64,000 nucleotides of DNA. It comes from DATAPD01 sp036265385 (GTDB lineage Bacteria > Acidobacteriota > Terriglobia > Terriglobales > Acidobacteriaceae). Below, piece after piece: positions 8,303 through 16,737 of the stretch (its first letter is position 1; the number at the start of each line of letters is the position of its first letter). Made by a program: the position numbers and the translations under genes. The notes beneath the pieces were generated by a model. That model saw only the letters and a list, made by a program, of their open reading frames with translations, had not been told where the DNA came from and did not search any database. Location: contig DATAPD010000009.1 in assembly GCA_036265385.1 (NCBI GenBank), positions 59,535-123,534 on the forward strand, given 5' to 3'.

Positions 8303-10108
8303 CTATTTGACAAAGGACAAACCATGCGGAATGGCATGCGGAAAAACATAGGCGTACAACATGACGATGATCGCAACGATGGATCCAAGAGCAATCGAGT
8401 GCCACATTACAAAGCGGAAGATCATTCCTTCATTGCCAACTTGTGCCGTCGCGGCGGTAGCAATTGTGATTGACTGGGCGTCGACCATCTTGCCCATGAC
8501 TCCGCCGGCGCTATTTGCTGCGCACATGAGGACTGGGTCAATGCCAAGCTCATGAGATGTGATCCGCTGCAAACTTCCAAACAAGGCGTTGGATGATGTG
8601 TCGCTGCCGGTTAGCGCCACTCCGAGCCATCCGAGAAACGTGCCGAAGAATGGGTACAGCCAGCCTGTGCGGGTGAATGCCAGTCCGAGTACCGCATCTA
8701 ACCCTGAGTATCGTGTGACGTAACCCAGCCCCAACATAAAAGAGATGGCAACTATGGCTAACCGCATGCGCACCAGCGTTCGCCAGAAAATCTTCATCAA
8801 CCGAATTGGAGACACTCCGAGCAGTAATCCCGAAACAACGGCTGCAAGAAAACAACTGGTGCCAGTTGCTGAGAGCCAGTTGAAGTCGAATCGGGCAGGC
8901 TCGGGAGTGAGCTTGCTCACCACGGGTTGCGATCGATAAACCGCATTGTGAAGATAGGGCACATCCCAACCCGGAGGGCCGGGACGGATTTTGCCATCTG
9001 GAAGATAGACCGTGAAGGCGGGAGTGGTGGCCTGGTTTATTGCCAGCTTGATGCGTGGAAGCCCGAAAATGAGCACGACAAGAGACAGGATTGCGAACGG
9101 CATCCACGCTCTAACAATCTGTCCAGCAGAATATCTGTGGGCAACGACACCCTGGTCCGCCTGCTCTTGAATCTCGCCGCTTCCCGATTCGCTCTGGAGA
9201 TTTGAGGGTACAAGGGGAGACGTTTCTGGCGTGACGTCGTAGTCAAAGCGCCAGACCTTTTTAGGCTTCCAAACGCGAAGAAAAGCCAAGGTAGCGGCAA
9301 TCGAGATGACACCGGAGACGATGTCGACCAAATTGCTGTCTACAAAATTGGACCAAAAGAATTGAGTGAGTGCGAAAGAAACGCCGACCACCAGAATCGC
9401 AGGCAGCACTTCTAAGGTGCCTTTCCAGCCAACCATGGCGCGAACGAGCCAAAAGGGAACAAGCACGGCCGTAAAAGGAAGGATACGGCCGATCATCGCG
9501 TTGAGGTCGGATTCCGGGAGAGCGCTGACGGCCGCAAGCGTGTGAACAGGCGTGCCGATCGCGCCCCACGCGACCGGCGCGGTATTTGCGATCAGATTCA
9601 ACGCGGCTGCATGAAATGGACGAAACCCCAGCCCAATCATGAAAGCGCCCGCGATAGCGACTGGCGCACCAAACCCTGCAGCACCTTCGATAAATGCGCC
9701 AAAGCAAAATGCCACGAGCAAGACTTGTAACCGACGATCAGGCGTGATGGCCGCGACTGATTCCTTCATGATCTCGAATTGACCAGTTTCAACCGAGATG
9801 TCATAGAGAAACACCGCTGCCAACACAATCCACGCGATTTTCAGAATCCCGAAAGCGACTCCGTAGCCAAAACTCGCCACAGCCAAAATGACGGGCATTC
9901 TGAAAACAAGAATCGCCACGATAATGGCGGTGAGGGCACCTGCGATTGCGCACCAGTGAGGCTTAATTCTTAAGCCCGCGAGCAGTCCGAACAACACGAT
10001 GATTGGAAGAGAGGCAACCAGTGTGGAAGCCCACCAGTGGCCGAGCGGGTCGTAGACCTGAGTCCATTGCATGCTTGTCTGTAAGAAAAGAGCCGAAGCT
10101 GGAATCAC
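8303..10108 (-). CDS. lctP: L-lactate permease (LctP family)
   Basis: A 601-residue inner-membrane transporter of the lactate permease family, with about 13-14 hydrophobic helices and a cytoplasmic polar insert near the middle (about residues 295-320). Family stretches are visible: FCFGAFIEGAAGFGAPVAIA, WGAIGTPV, FLGWLGVALTGSDTSSNALF and AANSAGGVMGKMVDAQSITI. It imports lactate or related 2-hydroxy acids with protons. It starts 6 bp after the lldD-like gene, so the two form an operon for lactate uptake and oxidation. Length is slightly above the usual ~550 residues because of the insert. Confidence 0.93.
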   Translation of the reverse strand: MIPASALFLQTSMQWTQVYDPLGHWWASTLVASLPIIVLFGLLAGLRIKPHWCAIAGALTAIIVAILVFRMPVILAVASFGYGVAFGILKIAWIVLAAVFLYDISVETGQFEIMKESVAAITPDRRLQVLLVAFCFGAFIEGAAGFGAPVAIAGAFMIGLGFRPFHAAALNLIANTAPVAWGAIGTPVHTLAAVSALPESDLNAMIGRILPFTAVLVPFWLVRAMVGWKGTLEVLPAILVVGVSFALTQFFWSNFVDSNLVDIVSGVISIAATLAFLRVWKPKKVWRFDYDVTPETSPLVPSNLQSESGSGEIQEQADQGVVAHRYSAGQIVRAWMPFAILSLVVLIFGLPRIKLAINQATTPAFTVYLPDGKIRPGPPGWDVPYLHNAVYRSQPVVSKLTPEPARFDFNWLSATGTSCFLAAVVSGLLLGVSPIRLMKIFWRTLVRMRLAIVAISFMLGLGYVTRYSGLDAVLGLAFTRTGWLYPFFGTFLGWLGVALTGSDTSSNALFGSLQRITSHELGIDPVLMCAANSAGGVMGKMVDAQSITIATAATAQVGNEGMIFRFVMWHSIALGSIVAIIVMLYAYVFPHAIPHGLSFVK

Positions 10109-10114
10109 GCCAGA

Positions 10115-11305
10115 CTACCAGTTTGATGGAACGTTCACATACGTGCGATCGAGTTCCGCAACCGACGGGCAACCGAGCAATCTTAATGTGCGCTCAAGGT
10201 CCGCTCGCAGAATTTCAAGTGCTCGAGTTACACCAGCTTCTCCAGCCGCCGCGAGGCCATAAGCATAAGCGCGCCCACACAGGACAGACCGGGCGCCAAG
10301 GCAGATAGCTTTGACGATGTCACTGCCACGACGAATACCGCCGTCCATCAGCACTTCGACTTGTCCATTCACCGCGGCAACTACTTCCGGCAATGCACGT
10401 AGTGAAGCAGGTACGCAATCGAGCTGGCGGCCCCCATGATTGGAAACGACAACTGCTGCTGCGCCTTCGTCAATCGCTCTGCGTGCATCGTCTCCGGTGA
10501 GAACTCCTTTTATCACGACCGGACCCGGCCAAAGTTCGCGTATCCACCGCAAGTCCTTCCAAGTCACTGTCGAGCTTGCCAGAGCCGCATTGACGTCCAG
10601 CAGGGGCATCGGGCCCTGGCCGGGGACCTCAACATTCGGGAGCGGAGGCAATCCGCCATCGAGTAGAAAACTGAGCAGCCAACCCGGGCGCGATAATACC
10701 TGTGGCAGAAACGGAATCTTTTCGAGCAGTCCGCCACTGATCAGCTCTTTCATGCCATTCCGAAGGTCACGCTCCCGCATCCCTGAGACTGGCGTATCGA
10801 TAGTGACGAACAGAGCCGAAAATCCTGCAGCGCGGGCTCGTCCAATTGCCGCTTCAGCGGCTTCGCGACCCCCTAACAAATAGAGTTGATAAAACACGGG
10901 GCCTGAAGAAGCAGCCTTCACATCTTCTAGACGGTGTCCTGAGATCGTCGAGAGAATGTATGCGGTACCCCCGTTACCTGCAGCTCGAGCCGCTGCTGCC
11001 TCCCCGCCCGGATGCATCAAGCGGCTATAACCCACAGGGGCAAGCAACGCAGGAAGGTTCAAATCGAACCCCAACACACGCACACCAAGATTGCAATTCG
11101 GTATCTCAACTGCATGTCGCGGCCGGAAGGTGATCTCCTGGAAGGCACGACAGTTCTCGCGCAAAGTTACTTCACCTTCTGCACCGCCGTCGAGATAGTC
11201 GAAAACAGCTCTTGGAAGCCTGCGTTGTGCTAAGGGACGGAAATCTTCGATGCTGACGACGTGCGGAGAAGCTACGCGACGGATTGCGCTATTCCGTTTC
11301 TGCAT
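10115..11305 (-). CDS. lldD: FMN-dependent alpha-hydroxy-acid dehydrogenase (L-lactate dehydrogenase type)
   Basis: A 396-residue TIM-barrel flavoenzyme that oxidises an L-2-hydroxy acid, most likely L-lactate to pyruvate, passing electrons to the respiratory chain. Catalytic-site segments are intact: FDYLDGGAEGE near the N terminus, ALLAPVGYSRL, YQLYLLG, TIDTPVSGMRERDLRNG, the flavin lysine in VVIKGVLTGDDA, the catalytic histidine in VVSNHGGRQLD, and DGGIRRGSDIVKA. The adjoining lactate permease supports lactate as substrate; glycolate or mandelate oxidation by relatives cannot be excluded from sequence alone. It is the promoter-proximal gene of the pair. Confidence 0.9.
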   Translation of the reverse strand: MQKRNSAIRRVASPHVVSIEDFRPLAQRRLPRAVFDYLDGGAEGEVTLRENCRAFQEITFRPRHAVEIPNCNLGVRVLGFDLNLPALLAPVGYSRLMHPGGEAAAARAAGNGGTAYILSTISGHRLEDVKAASSGPVFYQLYLLGGREAAEAAIGRARAAGFSALFVTIDTPVSGMRERDLRNGMKELISGGLLEKIPFLPQVLSRPGWLLSFLLDGGLPPLPNVEVPGQGPMPLLDVNAALASSTVTWKDLRWIRELWPGPVVIKGVLTGDDARRAIDEGAAAVVVSNHGGRQLDCVPASLRALPEVVAAVNGQVEVLMDGGIRRGSDIVKAICLGARSVLCGRAYAYGLAAAGEAGVTRALEILRADLERTLRLLGCPSVAELDRTYVNVPSNW

Positions 11306-11472
11306 GAATTCGGCGCCAAATTATAGCGCCGCCCTTATGGTTTCAATGTGATCGTCGTCCGTTATGGGTTATCGAGGCGAGTGTTCTCGAGTGTCGTCAG
11401 GGCCCTACTTGCAAGCCAAAGAACCCGAGGACAATACTAATTCCTATTTGGTGATTAGAAGCTGTTGCGGCC

Positions 11473-13833
11473 TCAATGGCTGGTCTCCAGAAAATAGAGA
11501 ATCAGTTCTGATTCCTTTGTGAAAGGTGGAAGTCCCAAGTCATACTTTCCGCCGATATCTGCTACTTTCACATCCTTACCTGCGAGCGTCGCTCGCTGCA
11601 GCCGGTGATCGGACTGCACTCTAAGGTGCGGCGTCCCCTGAGTCGGCGCTGCGAGACGTAATGTCAGCCTATCCTTCTGTTCATTCGCCGCGAGTATCGG
11701 TAGGTTTGCACGCGTGAGATGAAATCCGGAAGTTGATACTTTCACCAATTCGACCCGCCGATTCGAGCGCACATATCCTTTGATATGCCCAGAGCCCTCG
11801 TCCCACTCTTGCCAGTCGGCATTTAATATCACGGCCGGCTCTACGCCCGCGAACGCAAATTTAGCTTTTGTTTTGGCATTTACCTTAAATGCAAGTCCTG
11901 CAGCCGTCGCACTCGCCTCGGTCATTTGCTTAGACACGTAGCTCAAATGAGCCTCGTTTGCACGCTGGGGACCCAGCTTGATCACGATGGAGTGCTTCTT
12001 CCCCGCGGAAAGATTCGGCAGAATCAACAAACGGTCATCAAATGCGGGATGCACGTGTCCATCAATCAGAACCGACTGAACGAAGTTTCGACTGTTCTCA
12101 ATACGAATGCCCATGCCGCCAAGCGATTCCGCAGTATCGTCCCGGCGCAGACCCGAGAAATCGAGCGTCATCTCGATGGCACCGTTCGATGCTTTCCACG
12201 AATAATTCCATTGCGCCATCGCTCGCAGTTTTTGCGCGAGTTCCTGCGGTTCCGGACAATAAATCGGAAGCGTGGCAAACTTTGTTTTCATTGCCTCGTA
12301 GAACGGAAAGTTGTTCTCATTCGTGATGCGCTTGTCCTTGCCCTCATGGACGGGCGCGGATGAGATCGAGTAGTCGTGCCACATCTCGTTGAAGATCACC
12401 CCACGCCCGACATTGTTAAACATGTGATCGACGATAGCTTCTTCATTCGCGGTAATCTGAGCCGTCGTATAGCTCCATGTGGGGTCATAAAACCACTGGT
12501 AGTCGGGATGGGGAGAATTTTCGAGCACTACGAAGTCTTTGTTCGCGCCGGTAAACCACGTCATATTGCCAAAACCCAGTGGCACACTCTGCTCCAGGCC
12601 ATGGGTCATGTAAAAGGAGAAGCGCCGACCGACTTCACCGTAGTCTTCCATCGGAATCGTGTCACCTGGGTTGATCATGGACTGAATCTTGTGAATGGGA
12701 TAACCCTGCGTGCGCATGTTCTGCTCAATTTCCTCGATTGAGCCATCGAGTTCCTCTTGCCAACGATCTGGAGTCATCTTGCGGTCGATCTCATGGAACT
12801 TGCTATGAGTTCCAATCTCGCCGCCAAGGTCCTCAAGGCCTTTTCCGAGCGGCGCCAACTTGTCCCACCCTGCCTTTTTCACAAAGCTGGATACCCAGGT
12901 GTAAAGCGGCACCACTCCAGTGTCCTGCGCGACGTCAGTCAGAAAATGCAGTGTCTTGAGTTGGTAATTCAGGTCGCCGCTGTTGTCTCCATCAAAGCGC
13001 ACAACTGCAGTCAACTTGGCGTTGGAAATCTGCGGAGCAGGAAACGGTACCTCGACATCCCCGTAGGTAGCCCAATCGACTACGCGGAACATCGCGTTCC
13101 AGAGTTGATTTGCATAGGCGACTTGGGGCGGATCGTTGCGAAAAAAAGTTCCCGCGCCTGCAGAGGTTCCAAAATCGCTCACCAGGACAATGCGGCTGCT
13201 CCCCTGCATTGCGCAGGAAAGGTAAGGATAACTGTGCTCGCCATCGGTCGAGACAAGCAATACCGATCCACCTGTCTTCGGCTGCAGCACATTCGTCGCG
13301 GACGCCAGCACCGGCGTCAAGAACTGCGACACCTCGAATCCGCGCGTCACATAGTGATCACTCGCAGTGACTCGAATCCGATATTCGGTTCCACCAAGCA
13401 GTCCTTTGTATTCCAGTCCAAGCAAATCATCGAGCGCGTGGTGATCGCGCTCTTTTTCGGTTTCGTCTTTTGTCGCGAGCGGTCCGTCGAGGATCACGCT
13501 GTGGTTACCGGCCAGATATGCTCTGAGGTGAAGAACGATCTGCTCATATGTCGCATCATCCACTAGCGTCGCCTGGGCAAATATAAGGGTCGAGTACTTC
13601 GACAGTTTTTGTTCGCCGGGCATTTCCTCTACAAACAGCGTGTCGTAGGGAATACCTGCCAACGTCGTGATGCCGACCCAGCCGTGTCCGGCAAGCTGAC
13701 TGGTTTCCCACGCATGGTGATAACTGGTTTTACTCAGAAAGATCGCCACCCGGGGATTCGTAAACGAAGTAGTCGAAGCAAGCGCCATTCCGCACAGAAG
13801 CAGTACGACGGACCCGAACCGCAATTTTTTCAT
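11473..13833 (-). CDS. Large secreted polysaccharide deacetylase-like (NodB fold) protein
   Basis: A 786-residue exported protein. The ATG at 13833 is chosen because GAGGAG precedes it and a signal peptide follows (KKLRFGSVVLLLCGMALAST); an upstream ATG at 13905 adds 24 residues. Residues about 28-240 look like a ThuA/glutamine-amidotransferase-like alpha/beta domain (VAIFLSKTSYHHAW; STLIFAQATL; HSVILDGP). The middle has NodB-type metal-site features: VVRFDGDNSGD and EIGTHSKFH (H-x3-H). The C-terminal ~250 residues are beta-rich (KVNAKTKAKFAFAGVEPAV; TPHLRVQSDHRL). It may de-N-acetylate or otherwise trim an extracellular glycan. The architecture recalls PelA-like proteins, but the assignment is by motif only. 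Confidence 0.62.
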   Translation of the reverse strand: MKKLRFGSVVLLLCGMALASTTSFTNPRVAIFLSKTSYHHAWETSQLAGHGWVGITTLAGIPYDTLFVEEMPGEQKLSKYSTLIFAQATLVDDATYEQIVLHLRAYLAGNHSVILDGPLATKDETEKERDHHALDDLLGLEYKGLLGGTEYRIRVTASDHYVTRGFEVSQFLTPVLASATNVLQPKTGGSVLLVSTDGEHSYPYLSCAMQGSSRIVLVSDFGTSAGAGTFFRNDPPQVAYANQLWNAMFRVVDWATYGDVEVPFPAPQISNAKLTAVVRFDGDNSGDLNYQLKTLHFLTDVAQDTGVVPLYTWVSSFVKKAGWDKLAPLGKGLEDLGGEIGTHSKFHEIDRKMTPDRWQEELDGSIEEIEQNMRTQGYPIHKIQSMINPGDTIPMEDYGEVGRRFSFYMTHGLEQSVPLGFGNMTWFTGANKDFVVLENSPHPDYQWFYDPTWSYTTAQITANEEAIVDHMFNNVGRGVIFNEMWHDYSISSAPVHEGKDKRITNENNFPFYEAMKTKFATLPIYCPEPQELAQKLRAMAQWNYSWKASNGAIEMTLDFSGLRRDDTAESLGGMGIRIENSRNFVQSVLIDGHVHPAFDDRLLILPNLSAGKKHSIVIKLGPQRANEAHLSYVSKQMTEASATAAGLAFKVNAKTKAKFAFAGVEPAVILNADWQEWDEGSGHIKGYVRSNRRVELVKVSTSGFHLTRANLPILAANEQKDRLTLRLAAPTQGTPHLRVQSDHRLQRATLAGKDVKVADIGGKYDLGLPPFTKESELILYFLETSH

Positions 13834-14029
13834 CGTCAACTCCTCGGGCAGTATTATCCGCCAGGCACTGACTGAGGCCGTACCTCCAAAAGCAGGCTGT
13901 CTCAACTCCAGCTTCGATAAGAGATTGTCATTCTCTGCGGTGCTAACTTAGCAGGCTAGTTGAAGAAACGGGGCAAATTCTAGGATTTCATCGTTGGAGA
14001 GGCGAGATTCTCTGCTTTGCAGAACTATA

Positions 14030-14048
14030 TGGCGGAGAGGGGGGATTC
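14030..14048 (+). repeat. Left attachment-site repeat (attL)
   Basis: TGGCGGAGAGGGGGG followed by ATTC matches the 3' end of tRNA-Ser(GCT) at 22934-22953, except that the G run is six here and seven there. The sequences outside the repeat differ (TATGAGG here, GAACCCC in the tRNA), so the match is limited to the expected core. Confidence 0.8.
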
Positions 14049-14075
14049 TATGAGGCTCTATTTCCTCTATCCCTC

Positions 14076-14208
14076 GGTGATACCTACGGATAGCGATTCT
14101 AGTCAGTGTTTACGAGGGTATCAAGCACATTCTCTACTTCAGGTATCACCCGCTACAGTTTCCTCAATTGCAGCCAAAAGCCCTGAAAACGGTATCACTG
14201 GTATCACC
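14076..14208. repeat. Cluster of five GGTATCACC-type 9-mers (left arm)
   Basis: GGTATCACC or close variants occur at 14076-14084 (inverted, GGTGATACC), 14117-14125 (GGTATCAAG), 14142-14150 (GGTATCACC), and as a direct tandem at 14191-14199 and 14200-14208 (GGTATCACT, GGTATCACC). The same word recurs at the other end of the element. Placement just inside attL fits arm-type integrase or excisionase binding sites. Replication iterons for the RepA-like protein are the alternative. Confidence 0.65.
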
Positions 14209-14241
14209 CCAGCGGGGCATATCCGGGCCAGGGTACCTACC

Positions 14242-14269
14242 TTGACACCACAGAGAACAGTGATATTGT
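14242..14269 (+). promoter_or_regulatory. Sigma-70-like promoter of the element's main operon
   Basis: TTGACA at 14242-14247 and TATTGT at 14264-14269 are separated by 16 bp, and point towards the HTH and RepA-like genes. The last GGTATCACC copy ends 33 bp upstream of the -35 box, so a protein bound there could control this promoter. Confidence 0.55.
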
Positions 14270-14408
14270 AGACATAGTTTGCGAGTCCGGCTTGGACTCG
14301 TCCGCTGGTAGGTCTGACAGACGTAACCTACTCGGGGCAACTAAGGCCCTGTTTCCGGCGCAACGGCTGGGGAAACGAACCTAAGAACTTCTACTAGGTG
14401 ACGTTTCT

Positions 14409-14600
14409 ATGGCCGCGCAATCCATCGCAGATCAGATTGAGAACCACAGGGGTGCCTATACCGCTGAGGAACTCGCACGCCTTCTGAATCTATCCAAGCC
14501 CACTATTTACCGCCGTATTCCCGGAGTACGTGTGGGCGTTTGTATCAGGTATTCGCCCAGAGTTGTTGCCCGCTGGTTAAGAGAAAGAGGAGAGATATGA
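14409..14600 (+). CDS. Small helix-turn-helix protein (excisionase/AlpA-like)
   Basis: A 63-residue MerR/excisionase-type DNA-binding protein. YTAEELARLLNLSKPTIYRR is a clear helix-turn-helix, followed by a short wing and VVARWLRERG, the pattern of phage excisionases and AlpA-like regulators. An AGGTGA ribosome site lies 8 nt upstream. As the first gene after the element promoter, next to the GGTATCACC cluster, it may direct integrase towards excision or regulate its own operon. Its stop overlaps the RepA-like start (ATGA at 14597-14600), so the two are coupled. Confidence 0.82.
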   Translation: MAAQSIADQIENHRGAYTAEELARLLNLSKPTIYRRIPGVRVGVCIRYSPRVVARWLRERGEI

Positions 14601-15736
14601 GTTTGCAAACCATCACACCCGAACTACCACACCGCCCGCTCGCTTACCTAGATCGTGTAGGCACGCACATAACCAAGAGTGAGTGGGATGAGATGCCACT
14701 TACGTGGAAGCTTATGCCGGAAACTTGGCTAACAGCATTCGACTTTGATGCGCTGATGCTGGAGGCAGACGCACGCCCGCTCAAACCGATGTTGGAGATT
14801 GGGTCATCCGGCCATGGTCTGACTCACGTACACGAAATAGTCGGCCTGCACAGTGCGGCTGAAAACTTCAAAACGAACTTGTGTCTCCAGCTTATGCAGT
14901 CACTCGTTACAGGCAGGCACTTCCTGGGGACGTACAAGCCTGCTCGCAAGTATCGCGTGTTCTTCTTAGAAACGGAGATGTCAGTCAGCGCGTTATCCAA
15001 GCGCGTGGCAACGATGTTTCGCGGGATGAAGGCCCCTGAGGGCATTTTCTTCGCTTCGGAATCTGATCTCCGCGCATTCAAGCGTGCTTTCGATCTGGAA
15101 GCGAAGTTTCGCCATCTCAAGGATCTGCTCCGAGACACCCGCGTTGATGTGCTGATTATTGACACGGCCAACCCCTTCTTTCGTGGCAAAGAATCACCAA
15201 ATGACGAATTGAATGCTGGCAAGTTCTTCGATCTGCTGGAAAGCATGCCAGCCAAGCTGAAGATATTTGTCCGCCATGACCATAAGCCCAGAGAGCTAGA
15301 TACGCCCAATGATCCTGACCCATCCATGATCAGGGGCTCCGGGCAATTTGCAGACGTACCTGATTTGCTCCTTTCAATTCGCAGGAAAGACAAACGCACC
15401 CATGAAGCATCTTTCTACATCACCAAATTCCGCCATGGCTCAAAGCCTGACCCTCTGACGGTTTGGTTCGATGCTGTGGACTTCAGACTGATCCCCTATC
15501 CGCCAGTAATCCATGTGCTGCACCGTAACCCGCTGACCAGAGATGAGCTGCTGATAGAGCTTAAGAGACGCTTCAACGTAGGCGCCACAAAGGCTGATAC
15601 AGAGTTAATCGAAGGAGTTAGGCACTACCTAACCGAATACCAGAACGGCCATAAGAAGGTATTTGCCATCAATGATCTGGCTTGTAAGTCGGCAGAATGG
15701 TATTCGGCTTACTTCAATGAGACCAATGGCTTATAG
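14597..15736 (+). CDS. RepA-like RecA-fold ATPase with degenerate P-loop
   Basis: A 379-residue protein resembling RepA/AAA_25 hexameric plasmid helicases. The family layout is visible: the P-loop region (VHEIVGLHSAAENFKTNL), GRHFLG, VFFLETEMSVSALSKRV, Walker B VDVLIIDTANPFF, the polar strand VRHDHKPREL, and RGSGQFADVPDLLLSIRR. The usual GxxxxGK[ST] Walker A reads AAENFKT, so the invariant Gly before Lys is Phe. The C-terminal ~90 residues are polar and may be a separate domain. The ATG at 14597 has AGAGGAGAG upstream and overlaps the previous stop; an in-frame upstream ATG at 14540 is less likely. It probably acts in replication of the excised element. Confidence 0.75.
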   Translation: MSLQTITPELPHRPLAYLDRVGTHITKSEWDEMPLTWKLMPETWLTAFDFDALMLEADARPLKPMLEIGSSGHGLTHVHEIVGLHSAAENFKTNLCLQLMQSLVTGRHFLGTYKPARKYRVFFLETEMSVSALSKRVATMFRGMKAPEGIFFASESDLRAFKRAFDLEAKFRHLKDLLRDTRVDVLIIDTANPFFRGKESPNDELNAGKFFDLLESMPAKLKIFVRHDHKPRELDTPNDPDPSMIRGSGQFADVPDLLLSIRRKDKRTHEASFYITKFRHGSKPDPLTVWFDAVDFRLIPYPPVIHVLHRNPLTRDELLIELKRRFNVGATKADTELIEGVRHYLTEYQNGHKKVFAINDLACKSAEWYSAYFNETNGL

Positions 15737-15792
15737 GCACTAGGGGGAAGTTTCGAAAAGTTAGGGAGTGGGGTAGAGAGAGGGAAAGAGTT

Positions 15793-16551
15793 ATGAAACC
15801 TTTCAAAACTACTCCCGTCACCCTACTACTTGAGAAAAAGCTCCTCTTAGCGGTAATTAGTACTAGTACCAGTACTGAAAGGCTGGATATGGATCCACTT
15901 AAACTTAGGGCCGATATCACAAAGGTACGCCCAGGTCGTAAGCGTAGAACGTTGAACTATGACTATAAACCTCCATTCACACCCTCCAAGATGGTTAAGA
16001 ATGCAGTCAGGCATCGGGAGGATTGGAATTTTGATGGCTCTTTACACGCAGAGGTTCATGACGCGGTAGCAGGCATAGAGAAGCGCATAGATCTTGAGGC
16101 TGAAGATTGGCATCCAGCTCTGGAGAACGTCACTAGCGAATCCAAGATTGACTGGACACAGGCTGAGCGCAAGCTTGCGAAGCAGAACCGCTTACGGGAG
16201 AGACATGGTCTAGATCCCTTGAGAATCCGTATATCCGATGGGATCACATATAGCGGATCACTCCAGGGCTTTCTTGCGACCGACTACAAGAGGAAGCCCA
16301 ATCGCCATTACCTGCGCCGTATGAGCAAAGCTCAGCGAGCACGCTATTACAAGTGGGCCCAGATACTAGCAATGCTGGATGCAGGCCTGACACGAGCTGA
16401 TATTCAGGCTGAACTGGGGTGCTCACGGAAAGAGTTAGACGCAGAGCTAGGAAAGATAGGCAATATGCCCGGTGTCGGCTGGGCATGGCTAAGAAGTCTT
16501 GGCGCATCAAAGCGATACGCAAAAGACCGCTCCAAACTGGGGTATAAGTAG
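15793..16551 (+). CDS. Unknown element protein with C-terminal HTH-like region
   Basis: The protein is 252 residues, or 220 if it starts at the ATG at 15889. The family is not recognised. It is basic and polar (RPGRKRRTLNYDYKPPF; RMSKAQRARYYKW). The C terminus carries MLDAGLTRADIQAELGCSRK, which has the spacing of a helix-turn-helix. The upstream 32 residues include a run (LAVISTSTSTERL) produced by a TAGTACCAGTACTG repeat that also occurs outside coding sequence at 19188, so 15889, preceded by AAAGG, may be the true start. Position after the RepA-like gene suggests a replication or regulation role; that is inference. Confidence 0.6.
   Translation: MKPFKTTPVTLLLEKKLLLAVISTSTSTERLDMDPLKLRADITKVRPGRKRRTLNYDYKPPFTPSKMVKNAVRHREDWNFDGSLHAEVHDAVAGIEKRIDLEAEDWHPALENVTSESKIDWTQAERKLAKQNRLRERHGLDPLRIRISDGITYSGSLQGFLATDYKRKPNRHYLRRMSKAQRARYYKWAQILAMLDAGLTRADIQAELGCSRKELDAELGKIGNMPGVGWAWLRSLGASKRYAKDRSKLGYK
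15864..15877 (+). repeat. TAGTACCAGTACTG repeat, copy 1
   Basis: The 14-mer TAGTACCAGTACTG, preceded by TTAGTAC, is identical to 19188-19201. It contains the palindrome AGTACCAGTACT (one mismatch pair). It lies upstream of the alternative start at 15889 of the adjacent gene and would be an operator-like site if that start is used. Confidence 0.5.
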
Positions 16552-16560
16552 AGAGGTACC

Positions 16561-16737
16561 TTGAGTATTCTAACTACTCCCACCACATTAACCATAGCCC
16601 ACATGACAAGGGCTGAATTAGACAGCCTTCCAGTCTTTAACTTCCCAATCCCACTGTTCTACAGCCCCGCAGGCGACACAATCCCCACTAAGAGAACCAA
16701 ATGCCCACCAGCAATGACGGAAGCCTCAACGAGTTAG
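16561..16737 (+). CDS. Possible small ORF with TTG start
   Basis: A 58-codon frame opens with TTG at 16561, preceded by AGAGGT, and ends with TAG inside the next gene. Its middle reads as plausible protein (MTRAELDSLPVFNFPIPLFY), and it would fill an otherwise empty 149-bp gap in a tightly packed operon. A shorter version could start at ATG 16603. There is no homology support, and overlap by 37 bp with the following gene in another frame is a point against it. Confidence 0.3.
   Translation: MSILTTPTTLTIAHMTRAELDSLPVFNFPIPLFYSPAGDTIPTKRTKCPPAMTEASTS

Larger units (their letters stand above)
13834..14408. other. Gene-free stretch spanning the left boundary of the integrated element
   Basis: No convincing gene lies here. 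The first part (to about 14029) is the upstream region of the deacetylase-like gene. From 14030 onwards it belongs to the element: the attachment repeat, five GGTATCACC-type 9-mers, a TTGACA promoter, and a leader with two small hairpins (CGAGTCC/GGACTCG at 14282-14300; GTAGGT/ACCTAC near 14308-14331) running up to the first element gene. Confidence 0.7.

Noticed and set aside
12757..13566. 269-codon plus-strand frame
   Set aside because: Antisense to the deacetylase-like gene, whose signal peptide and motifs are convincing; no recognisable domain.
15737..15792. Additional gene between the RepA-like gene and the next frame
   Set aside because: Too short; purine-rich sequence without a plausible start-stop pair.
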